A stretch of 10,125 nt of DNA, taken from Dehalococcoidia bacterium. GTDB lineage: Bacteria; Chloroflexota; Dehalococcoidia; E44-bin15. The notes under the pieces were generated by a model, which saw only the letters and a program-made list of their open reading frames with translations, was not told the DNA's origin and ran no database searches. A program made the translations under genes and the position numbers. The number at the start of each line of letters is the position of its first letter. Within the stretch, counting starts at the first letter, position 1. This document shows positions 1 through 5,532 of the stretch, piece after piece. The stretch is from the NCBI GenBank assembly GCA_030638665.1, contig DAOWEF010000064.1, positions 1 to 10,125 on the forward strand, written 5' to 3'.

Positions 1-210
1 AAGCAGGCCGGCTTCGACATCGCCGACTATATTTACACCTACTACCAAGGCGGTGAAAGTTTGAAGCCTGTAATCGAGAAACACGCTGACTATATAAAGC
101 AGGAGACCCTCTCCCGCGACCTCATCGCAGGGATTCCCCGGGACGCTTATACTGAGAGCCTCCGGATCGCTGGCGAGGAAATAACACTGGGGGTAAAGCG
201 GCAAGGCTAG
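1..210 (+). CDS. ileS: Isoleucyl-tRNA synthetase, C-terminal end (partial)
   Basis: This is an open frame from base 1 to a TAG stop at 208-210, the last 69 residues of a protein whose start lies left of the window. It reads KQAGFDIADYIYTYYQGG, then EKHADYIKQETLSRDLIAG, and ends EITLGVKRQG. This matches the C-terminal tail of bacterial isoleucyl-tRNA synthetases, which typically show an R-K-x-AGF-x-I-x-D-R-I-x-x-Y-Y stretch, then an A-D-Y-I-x-x-E-T-L segment and a final beta strand. The full enzyme charges tRNA-Ile with isoleucine in the cytoplasm. The catalytic HIGH and KMSKS motifs lie outside the window, so the call rests on the tail alone. The stop overlaps the stop of the opposite-strand protease gene within a palindromic CTAG. 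A valyl- or leucyl-tRNA synthetase tail is less likely. Confidence 0.82.
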   Translation, partial: KQAGFDIADYIYTYYQGGESLKPVIEKHADYIKQETLSRDLIAGIPRDAYTESLRIAGEEITLGVKRQG

Positions 211-1289
211 CTGCGGGGCCTTTCCACCAGCGTGGCTGAGGTGGTAATCTCCCTGCTGCCGCGAAGATAGGTGATCTCGATTCTATCGCCGATATCGTGG
301 GCGCGGATGGCCAGCACCACGTCATCGGCGGTGGTTACCTTCCCGCCATCGATGAGGGTGATAACATCGTTAGCCCGTAGCCCCGCTCTATCGGCCGGGG
401 TTCCTGGTACTACGCGGTAAACCATTGCCCCCACCTCGGTAGCCAGGTCATAGCTGCGGGCGATGGACGGGGTTACGGTGACCAGCGAGATTCCGAGGTA
501 GGGGCGGGATACATAACCCTTTGCGATAAGCCCCGTGACAACGGGGCGGGCGGTGTCGGCACTCACGGCAAAGCCGACGCCTGAAATCTCGATGGCGCTT
601 ATCTTGGCGGTATTGATGCCCACCACCTCACCCTGGAGGTTGATAAGCGGCCCCCCGCTATTGCCCGGGTTGATGGCGGCATCGGTCTGGATGACATCGT
701 AGAGGGGCCACCCACTCTCCACCTCGATGGTGCGCCCCAGGGCACTTATCACTCCCACGGTCACCGTGGGCCCGCCCTTCAGGGCCAGGGCGTTGCCTAT
801 TGCCACCACCCAGTTGCCAACCCTTACCTCACTCGAGTTGCCGAATGCGGCAGTCGGCAGGCTATCGCCCTCGATCTTGATCAGCGCCAGGTCGGTAAGA
901 GGGTCTGTGCCTACCAGTGCGGCATCGAAGGTTCTCCCATCGGGGAGGGTAACCGCTATGCTTTCGGCTCCTTCCACCACGTGGTTATTGGTAATTATAT
1001 AGCCCCGGTCATCGATGATAACCCCTGAGCCGGCCTGCTCCGTGGGCACAGGCTGCAGAAAGATATTGTAGCTGACCGTTCCGACGACGATGGAAACCAC
1101 CGCGGGCATCACCGCCTCCACCACCTCAGTGATAGAGGGCAGTGTGGAGGATGTAGTAGGAGTTGACGTCAGGGTGGGGGATGGTGAGGGCAGTGCCGTA
1201 GAGGAGTTTGCTCCAGGGGAGGTGCATCCGACTACCGCCAGCCCCAGCACCAAAAGCACAGCCAAAAGAACTGCTATAACTCTAGCCAA
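207..1289 (-). CDS. HtrA/Deg-family trypsin-like serine protease, predicted lipoprotein with one PDZ domain
   Basis: A 360-residue protease that probably degrades or trims damaged exported proteins outside the membrane. Residues 1-22 form a lipoprotein signal with lipobox VVGC, so Cys22 is the likely lipidated residue. Residues 29-52 are a Ser/Thr/Pro-rich linker. The trypsin-like domain spans about 54-255 and has a complete triad: His103 in TNNHVV, Asp133 in DPLTDLALI, Ser211 in NPGNSGGPL. One PDZ domain follows at about 262-355, with the SRPYLGI entry and the AGLRANDVI core. Length and architecture fit DegP/DegS/HtrA proteins with one PDZ. Most such proteins use a transmembrane anchor or cleavable signal, so the lipobox is notable. 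The start is TTG, chosen because GAGAAGG (1297-1303) lies 7 bases upstream and because it yields a full signal peptide. The gene is downstream of trpB2, with an 87-base gap containing its own extended -10 candidate. The family call is firm; which Deg paralogue it is remains open. Confidence 0.93.
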   Translation of the reverse strand: MARVIAVLLAVLLVLGLAVVGCTSPGANSSTALPSPSPTLTSTPTTSSTLPSITEVVEAVMPAVVSIVVGTVSYNIFLQPVPTEQAGSGVIIDDRGYIITNNHVVEGAESIAVTLPDGRTFDAALVGTDPLTDLALIKIEGDSLPTAAFGNSSEVRVGNWVVAIGNALALKGGPTVTVGVISALGRTIEVESGWPLYDVIQTDAAINPGNSGGPLINLQGEVVGINTAKISAIEISGVGFAVSADTARPVVTGLIAKGYVSRPYLGISLVTVTPSIARSYDLATEVGAMVYRVVPGTPADRAGLRANDVITLIDGGKVTTADDVVLAIRAHDIGDRIEITYLRGSREITTSATLVERPRS

Positions 1290-1296
1290 TGGTATA

Positions 1297-1321
1297 CCTT
1301 CTCGCCGTAACTTTTATAGCA
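1297..1321 (-). promoter_or_regulatory. Candidate extended -10 promoter and Shine-Dalgarno of the HtrA gene
   Basis: Reading the minus strand, TGCTATAAA (1313-1321) is an extended -10 element, with TATAAA matching 5 of 6 consensus bases and a TGn extension. It would start transcription near 1306, leaving a leader of about 17 bases that contains GAGAAGG (1297-1303), 7 bases before the TTG start. No good -35 hexamer is visible, which extended -10 promoters tolerate. A 5-bp inverted repeat (AGCAG/CTGCT with a 3-base loop) partly overlaps the TGC. This suggests the protease can be made independently of trpB2. It is pattern-based only. Confidence 0.45.
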
Positions 1322-1376
1322 GGCCCTGCTAACAGCTAATTTGAACCCCATCCTTTTGCGGGGAAAGCCTGCGTCT

Positions 1377-2732
1377 TCACCCGGGGACCTGTGGCAGTTG
1401 CGCCAGCGCCTCCTTCACCTTCTCCTCAGGATACTCGTAGTCCTCAAGCTTGCCCGAGAGGTATTGTTCGTAGGCTCCCAGGTCAAAGTGCCCGTGCCCG
1501 CTCAGGGCGAGCAGAATATTCTTCTTTTCGCCCGACTGCTTGCACTTCAGCGCCTCATCGATCACGACCTTGATGGCGTGTGCTGGCTCGGGTGCCGGTA
1601 TGATTCCCTCGGTGCGGGCGAACTGTACCGCTGCCTGGAAAGTTGGGATCTGATACTCGGCGCGGGCCTCGATGAAGCCCAGCTTATGCAGGTGGCAGAT
1701 GATGGGTGCCATACCATGGTAGCGAAGGCCACCGGCATGGACTGGAGGAGGCACGAAGGAATGCCCCAGGGTATACATCAGGACAATCGGTGCCATACCG
1801 GCTACGTCGCCAAAGTCCCAGGTGTAGGGACCCTTGGTGACCGTGGGGCAGGCCTCGGGCTCGACACAGATTATCTGCAGGTTCGGCTTTTTCCCTGCTA
1901 TCTTGTCCTTGACGAAGGGAAGGAGCACCCCGGCGAAGTTCGAGCCGCCGCCAATGCAGCCAATGATGATGTCGGGGTAGACGTCGATCTTCTCAAGTTG
2001 CTTCATGGCCTCCTGCCCCACGACGGTCTGGTGAAGCAGGACGTGGTTGACCACACTGCCTAACGAGTAGAGGGTATCGTCGTGGGAGAAGGCATCCTCA
2101 CACGCCTCACTGATGGCGATCCCCAGGCTTCCCGTGCAACCCGGGTCCTCCTTGAGGAGCTTTCTCCCTATCTCGGTGTCCTCGCTGGGACTGGCAACAA
2201 CCGATGCCCCCCAGGTCTCCATCATAATTCGGCGGTATGGCTTCTGCTGATAGCTGATCTTGACCATATAGACCTTGCATTCGAGGCCGAAGAACTGGCA
2301 GGCCAGTGATATGGCGCTGCCCCATTGCCCGGCGCCGGTCTCGGTGGCTATGCGCTTACATCCTTCTTTCTTAGCATAGTATGCCTGGGCTACTGCGGTG
2401 TTCGGCTTGTGACTACCTGCCGGGCTCACCCCCTCATACTTGTAGTAGATGTGGGCCGGCGTGTCCAGCGCTTTCTCTAGGTTGTAGGCTCTATAGAGAG
2501 GGGTGGGTCTCCACAGCTTATAGATCTCCTGCACCTCCTCGGGGATATCGATGTATCGCTCTTGGCTGAACTCCTGCTCATCGAGCGCACGGGCGAACAG
2601 AGGAGGTGGCAGCCGCGTCGGCTCCTTGGTTCCGGGGTGACGCAGGGGCGGCAGTGGCTCCGGCAGGTCGGCCTGGATGTTATACCAGGAAGTGGGAATC
2701 TCCTTTTCGGTCAGGGTAATCTTTGTATCCAT
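1377..2732 (-). CDS. trpB2: Tryptophan synthase beta chain, TrpB2 type
   Basis: A 451-residue PLP enzyme of fold type II that would condense indole with serine to give tryptophan in the cytoplasm. The PLP-binding lysine is K109 in GSHKPNTA. The catalytic glutamate is E131 in ETGAGQWG; the Trp in this motif is a mark of TrpB2, whereas classical TrpB1 has ETGAGQHG. The phosphate-binding loop GGGSNFAG begins at 261, and the conserved C-terminal SGHGHFD is at 411-417. The protein is longer than TrpB1 (about 400 residues) because of the N-terminal extension (1-65) and internal insertions typical of TrpB2. The ATG start has a strong AAGGAGG (2737-2743) 4 bases upstream. No trpA or other trp gene is beside it, so it may act as a stand-alone indole-salvage enzyme or with a distant TrpA; that is inference. 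Its neighbours are lepB upstream and the HtrA gene downstream on the same strand. Confidence 0.93.
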   Translation of the reverse strand: MDTKITLTEKEIPTSWYNIQADLPEPLPPLRHPGTKEPTRLPPPLFARALDEQEFSQERYIDIPEEVQEIYKLWRPTPLYRAYNLEKALDTPAHIYYKYEGVSPAGSHKPNTAVAQAYYAKKEGCKRIATETGAGQWGSAISLACQFFGLECKVYMVKISYQQKPYRRIMMETWGASVVASPSEDTEIGRKLLKEDPGCTGSLGIAISEACEDAFSHDDTLYSLGSVVNHVLLHQTVVGQEAMKQLEKIDVYPDIIIGCIGGGSNFAGVLLPFVKDKIAGKKPNLQIICVEPEACPTVTKGPYTWDFGDVAGMAPIVLMYTLGHSFVPPPVHAGGLRYHGMAPIICHLHKLGFIEARAEYQIPTFQAAVQFARTEGIIPAPEPAHAIKVVIDEALKCKQSGEKKNILLALSGHGHFDLGAYEQYLSGKLEDYEYPEEKVKEALAQLPQVPG

Positions 2733-2741
2733 TCTCCCTCC

Positions 2742-2797
2742 TTTTTTTGCTCTTGCGCTGCATGACCCTTGGGAGGTCGCTTTTTTTGCGCTTTCGC
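2742..2797. repeat. Imperfect 17-base direct repeat in the trpB2 leader
   Basis: The plus strand carries TTTTTTTGCTCTTGCGC at 2742-2758 and TTTTTTTGCGCTTTCGC at 2781-2797, identical at 15 of 17 positions and 39 bases apart from start to start. On the transcribed minus strand these read as GC-rich words followed by A-runs. The copy nearest the gene runs directly into the trpB2 Shine-Dalgarno sequence. Between them is a small hairpin, GACCT/GGGTC (2764-2778), whose CCTCC portion is also complementary to the Shine-Dalgarno GGAGG. The repeats may be binding sites or chance; the region is not coding. Confidence 0.5.
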
Positions 2798-2800
2798 AAG

Positions 2801-2828
2801 CGTATACCCATAAGCACTATTTCGTCAA
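2801..2828 (-). promoter_or_regulatory. Candidate sigma-70-type promoter for trpB2
   Basis: On the minus strand, TTGACG (2823-2828, 5 of 6 consensus bases) and TATACG (2801-2806, 4 of 6) are separated by 16 bases. Transcription would begin near 2794, giving a leader of about 60 bases before the trpB2 ATG. A 14-base inverted repeat, CGCTT/AAGCG around a 4-base centre (2789-2802), overlaps the downstream edge of the -10 element and the expected start site, where an operator could sit. The promoter follows a candidate terminator of lepB, consistent with trpB2 being its own transcription unit. It is pattern-based only. Confidence 0.45.
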
Positions 2829-2832
2829 CCCT

Positions 2833-2863
2833 AAAAAACCTTCTTGCCGTGTCCCTGACAAGA
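2833..2863 (-). terminator. Candidate intrinsic terminator after lepB
   Basis: On the minus strand a 7-bp stem, TCTTGTC paired with GGCAAGA (one G-T pair; arms at 2857-2863 and 2842-2848, 8-base loop), is followed after AGG by six Ts (2833-2838). It starts about 24 bases past the lepB stop. A second, mutually exclusive 6-bp hairpin, CCCTGA/TCAGGG (2853-2869), shares its sequence, so it could act as an anti-terminator. The three-base gap before the T-run makes it a moderate rather than strong terminator. Confidence 0.45.
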
Positions 2864-2886
2864 TCAGGGTGTGGACAAAGGCCTTC

Positions 2887-3432
2887 TCATTGATCTTGGC
2901 TATAGGACCAGCCTGAGATGAGGTGCCACTCGCTTAGCGGCCAGTAGCGAAGCCACGCCTCACCGATGATGTTGTCACCGGGCAGCATCCCCCAACTATG
3001 GGAATCGGTGCTGTGGTTGCGGTTGTCACCGAGGACGAAGTATTCGTCCTCCGGCACCACCCGGGGGCCATAGGTATAGTTGGGCTCCTCATTGATATAT
3101 GGCTCAGTTAGTATTAAGGTATTGTCGTTGATATCGGTGATATAAACCTGGCCATCCTTTATCTCCACCTCTTCCCCGGGTAACGCGATCACCCGTTTTA
3201 TGAGCGTGCGGCCCGGGTTCTCTGGGTGGTCAAATATGATGACATCTCCCCGCTGGGGATCGCCGAACCAGTAGGATGCCTTAATGACCAGTACGCGTTG
3301 ATCATTGTGAAAGTTGGGCTCCATGCTGAGACCCTCCACCTCGCGGCTCTCCACTGTGACTTGCACTCCAAGGAAGATAAGCAGTGCTACTAAAAGGGTG
3401 GCTAAAACTTCACGAACGGTAGGCCTCATCAT
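2887..3432 (-). CDS. lepB: Signal peptidase I
   Basis: A 181-residue type I signal peptidase that cleaves N-terminal signal peptides from proteins leaving the cytoplasm. A single N-terminal membrane segment (about 9-27) anchors it, with the catalytic domain outside. The Ser/Lys dyad is visible: Ser36 in EGLSMEP (box B) and Lys79 in LIKRVIALPGE (box D). Box E, GDNRNHSTDS, lies at 135-144. Length is typical of compact Gram-positive-style SipS-like enzymes. Two ATGs lie in tandem (3430-3432 and 3427-3429). Neither has a Shine-Dalgarno sequence; instead a perfect TATAAT stands 5 bases before the first ATG, suggesting a leaderless mRNA. The gene is divergent from the ECF sigma operon. Its substrates would include secreted proteins such as the SIMPL protein, though probably not the lipoprotein HtrA, which needs signal peptidase II. 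Confidence is high. Confidence 0.96.
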   Translation of the reverse strand: MMRPTVREVLATLLVALLIFLGVQVTVESREVEGLSMEPNFHNDQRVLVIKASYWFGDPQRGDVIIFDHPENPGRTLIKRVIALPGEEVEIKDGQVYITDINDNTLILTEPYINEEPNYTYGPRVVPEDEYFVLGDNRNHSTDSHSWGMLPGDNIIGEAWLRYWPLSEWHLISGWSYSQDQ

Positions 3433-3437
3433 TTTTT

Positions 3438-3443
3438 ATTATA
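3438..3443 (-). promoter_or_regulatory. TATAAT -10 box of lepB, implying a leaderless transcript
   Basis: The minus strand reads TATAAT, a perfect -10 consensus, followed by AAAAA and the lepB ATG at 3432. With the usual 6-7 base distance from -10 to start site, transcription would begin at or within a base or two of the ATG. No purine-rich ribosome-binding site precedes either tandem ATG, which supports leaderless initiation. The -35 region 16-18 bases upstream does not match TTGACA well. Confidence 0.5.
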
Positions 3444-3477
3444 ACCGATCGAGTGAGTCTCTGCTAGCCGCCTCAGC

Positions 3478-3506
3478 TTGGACTAAAGCCCCAGGTCTGG
3501 TAGAAT
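3478..3506 (+). promoter_or_regulatory. Candidate promoter of the ECF sigma operon, near-leaderless
   Basis: TTGGAC (3478-3483) and TAGAAT (3501-3506, 5 of 6 bases of the -10 consensus) are spaced by 17 bases, and TGG just before TAGAAT supplies an extended -10. The start site would be about 3512-3515, that is, at or a few bases before the sigma factor ATG at 3515. No Shine-Dalgarno sequence is present, so a leaderless or nearly leaderless message is likely. I see no clear ECF-type GGAAC/GTC pair that would show autoregulation. Confidence 0.45.
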
Positions 3507-3514
3507 GTGCCACT

Positions 3515-4063
3515 ATGGAAGAGGACGAGCTTATCCAGCGCGCTAAAGATGACGACCTCGACTGCTTTAATCAGCTTGTGGAGAGGTATCAAAGGGAGGT
3601 GTATAACCTTTCTTTAAGGATGCTGGGTAACGCCTCGGCTGCTGAAGATGCCACTCAGGATGCCTTTTTCTCCGCTTTTCGGGGCATCGGCAAGTTCAGG
3701 GGTGGCAGCTTCAGGGCATGGCTGTTTCGCATCGCCGCCAACGCCTGCCGAGACCAGCTTCGCTCACTTCGCCGTCGCCCCACTACCTCCCTGGACGACG
3801 TGTCTCTTGAGTTCGAATCCGACCAGCCCTCCCCGGAGGACTTTGCCATGCGCCAGGAACTGGGGGAGGAGATCAAGAGGGCTTTCGCTGCTCTCCCTCC
3901 CGACCAGCGTCTGGTGGTCATTCTCCGCGATATCGAGGGGCTCGATTATGAGGAGATCGCCCAGGTCACCGGCAGTTCCCTGGGAACTGTGAAGTCCAGG
4001 ATCAACCGGGGGAGGGCCAGGCTTCGCCATCATCTGGAGCAACGTCGGGAACTTTTTCCCTAG
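3515..4063 (+). CDS. ECF-type RNA polymerase sigma factor
   Basis: A 182-residue extracytoplasmic-function sigma factor that would direct RNA polymerase to a stress or envelope regulon. Sigma region 2 spans about 12-85, with AAEDATQDAFFSAFRGIGKF (region 2.2) and FRAWLFRIAANACRDQLR (2.3-2.4). A short acidic linker (about 92-115) replaces region 3. Region 4 spans about 122-175, with LPPDQRLVVILRDIEGLDYE and the helix-turn-helix IAQVTGSSLGTVKSRINRGR. Length is normal for the ECF family. The frame stays open upstream to 3314, but that extension lies inside lepB on the other strand and has no family similarity, so the ATG at 3515 was chosen. A membrane zinc-finger anti-sigma gene follows 23 bases later, the classic partner arrangement. 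Its target promoters are unknown. Confidence 0.94.
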   Translation: MEEDELIQRAKDDDLDCFNQLVERYQREVYNLSLRMLGNASAAEDATQDAFFSAFRGIGKFRGGSFRAWLFRIAANACRDQLRSLRRRPTTSLDDVSLEFESDQPSPEDFAMRQELGEEIKRAFAALPPDQRLVVILRDIEGLDYEEIAQVTGSSLGTVKSRINRGRARLRHHLEQRRELFP

Positions 4064-4086
4064 AGATTTCGTCTTTATTATTAGAG

Positions 4087-4644
4087 ATGTTTAAGAGAAA
4101 AAGCGAGTGCCAGAGAGTACAGGGGATGCTTTCCCCATATATCGATGGGCAGCTCGGCCCTTCGGATAGGGAAGGGATGGAAAGCCACCTCGAGGGGTGC
4201 CAGGCATGCCGTCGGGAACTTGAATCCCTCAGGGCGACGGTGAATCTGCTTCACCGGGTGACGATGGTTTCGCCGCCGCGCTCCTTCGCCATCGCTAAGG
4301 CAGCGCCAAAGCCGCTGCCCGCTGCCGTCTGGTCTTTTGGGGTGCTGCGCGTCGCCACCGCCGTCGCCGCGCTGTTACTGGTGTTTGTCTTCGCCGGTGA
4401 TGCCACTCACCTCTTTGAGGGAGGACTTATTGAGGAGAGAACTGCTCAACAAGTCACTACCATGGATGGTGAGGATGGTGAGGTCTCGGACAAGGGTGGG
4501 GCGCCTGCTGAGGGCGAAGAACATGTCTGGCCGGTGAGTGAGCTCGAGCTAGCCCTGTTGGGAGTGGTGGTGGTATTGGGTGGGGCGACAGTAGTTCTAT
4601 TTCAGAGACGAAGGAGAAGAGGGGAAAAGGCCCTAGGGGGTTAA
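4087..4644 (+). CDS. Zinc-finger (ZAS) membrane anti-sigma factor
   Basis: A 185-residue protein that probably binds and silences the sigma factor encoded just upstream. The cytoplasmic N-terminus carries a zinc-binding anti-sigma signature: Cys8, then His34-x3-Cys38-x2-Cys41 in SHLEGCQACRREL, as in mycothiol- and RsrA-type zf-HC2 domains. A first membrane segment lies at about 83-104. An acidic loop of about 48 residues (105-152) follows, then a second membrane segment (about 153-172) and a cytoplasmic RRRRR tail. By charge, both ends are inside and the loop outside, where it could sense or be cleaved. The ATG start lacks a strong Shine-Dalgarno sequence, so translation may be coupled to the sigma gene 23 bases upstream. 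The SIMPL gene follows after 15 bases. Pairing with this sigma factor is inferred from context. Confidence 0.87.
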   Translation: MFKRKSECQRVQGMLSPYIDGQLGPSDREGMESHLEGCQACRRELESLRATVNLLHRVTMVSPPRSFAIAKAAPKPLPAAVWSFGVLRVATAVAALLLVFVFAGDATHLFEGGLIEERTAQQVTTMDGEDGEVSDKGGAPAEGEEHVWPVSELELALLGVVVVLGGATVVLFQRRRRRGEKALGG

Positions 4645-4659
4645 GAAAGGAGGCTCAAA

Positions 4660-5424
4660 ATGAGAAAGGGTTTATTGCTAGGTTTAGTCATCGGGGTTGC
4701 CCTAGTTGTAGCAGTTGGCTATATTCCACTGACAAATGCAAAACCTGTGGAGTCTTTAGGGGCGTCCCCACAAAGTCCATCAAATTTGCTGGACAGCTCG
4801 GGGATCTGGGTGACCGGTGAGGGGAGGGTAACCGTGGTCCCCGATATAGCCATCCTCAGCGTGGGAGTGGAGGCTGAGGCGGCGACTGTGGAAAAGGCCG
4901 TGGATGAAGCCGCTGTGGCCATGGATCGGGTGATCGCAACGCTGCTCGCCAATGGGGTAGACGAAAGCGACATCAAAACCCAGTGGCTCAACATCTATCC
5001 GGTGAGAAGGTGGACGGACAATGGCCAGGAGATCCTGCTCGGCTACCGGGTGACTAATACAGTGACCGTCAAGATCAGGGACATCGAGGCTACCGGTGGC
5101 ATTATCGATGCGGTAGCTAAAGCCGGCGGGGACCTCATCCGAATCCAGGGGGTGAGCTTCACCGTTGATGACCCCTCGCAGTATTATGTTGAGGCACGGG
5201 CTGAGGCGGTAGCCGATGCCATAGATAAGGCTCAGCAATTGGCCGATCTTTCCGGCATCCAGCTAGGAAACCCGTTCTACATCTCGGAGGGCGGTGGCTT
5301 TGTCCCTATTTACCGGGATTATGGGTTAATGGTGGCTGAAGGGGGCAGTGTTCCCATCACTCCCATTAGCCCCGGGGAGAGCGAGATCACCCTCACGGTG
5401 CAGATGGCTTTTACCATACAGTGA
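4660..5424 (+). CDS. SIMPL-domain (DUF541) secreted protein
   Basis: A 254-residue exported protein. Residues 1-27 are a signal sequence (MRKG, hydrophobic 5-21, possible cut after TNA at about 27). The SIMPL domain spans about 47-252, beginning with IWVTGEGRVTVVPDIAILSV and including ITLTVQMAFTIQ at the C-terminus. SIMPL proteins (the E. coli YggE and BP26 families) form ring-like oligomers outside the cytoplasm. Some are linked to oxidative or envelope stress, but their biochemical role is poorly known. A strong AAAGGAGG (4646-4653) lies 6 bases before the ATG, and the gene is the third of a tight operon after the sigma and anti-sigma genes. Its job may be as an output or sensor component of that regulatory pair; this is inference from position. 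A strong hairpin closes the operon. Confidence 0.9.
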   Translation: MRKGLLLGLVIGVALVVAVGYIPLTNAKPVESLGASPQSPSNLLDSSGIWVTGEGRVTVVPDIAILSVGVEAEAATVEKAVDEAAVAMDRVIATLLANGVDESDIKTQWLNIYPVRRWTDNGQEILLGYRVTNTVTVKIRDIEATGGIIDAVAKAGGDLIRIQGVSFTVDDPSQYYVEARAEAVADAIDKAQQLADLSGIQLGNPFYISEGGGFVPIYRDYGLMVAEGGSVPITPISPGESEITLTVQMAFTIQ

Positions 5425-5448
5425 GTATTTCAAAGGACGGCGCCTTCC

Positions 5449-5474
5449 AGGGGCCCCGGTTTATCGGGGCCCCT
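5449..5474 (+). terminator. GC-rich terminator-like hairpin closing the sigma operon
   Basis: A perfect 10-bp stem, AGGGGCCCCG paired with CGGGGCCCCT, encloses a 6-base loop (5459-5464), 24 bases after the SIMPL stop. The sequence after it is TTAGCTATG and not a run of Ts, so it is not a textbook intrinsic terminator. The stem is very stable and may still terminate transcription or protect the 3' end. Confidence 0.65.
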
Positions 5475-5532
5475 TAGCTATGTTGCACTTTGGCGGGGGT
5501 AGATGATAGAATTGCGGCAAAGGTGTTTGGAA

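Noticed and set aside
1340-1370. CCCC/GGGG pairing after trpB2 as a terminator.
   Set aside because: A 4-bp stem with a 10-base loop and no T-run is too weak to call.
1341-2063. A 240-codon open frame on the plus strand opposite trpB2.
   Set aside because: It lies wholly antisense to a well-recognised enzyme, has no family features, and is explained by GC-rich codon use of the true gene.
3314-3514. An N-terminal extension of the sigma factor by 67 codons.
   Set aside because: It overlaps the lepB 5' end on the other strand, shows no sigma-like sequence, and the family start fits the ATG at 3515.
4047-4060. Hairpin GGGAA/TTCCC at the end of the sigma gene.
   Set aside because: Only 5 bp, inside coding sequence, with no T-run after it; a terminator here would cut the sigma gene from its anti-sigma partner.
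4043-4221. Exact 12-base repeat CGTCGGGAACTT at 4043-4054 and 4210-4221, in the sigma and anti-sigma genes.
   Set aside because: Both copies are in frame and code for the same tetrapeptide RREL, so shared codon choice is a sufficient explanation.
4780-5238. Antisense open frame of 152 codons opposite the SIMPL gene.
   Set aside because: No ribosome site or recognisable domain; the SIMPL frame has a clear signal peptide and family motifs.
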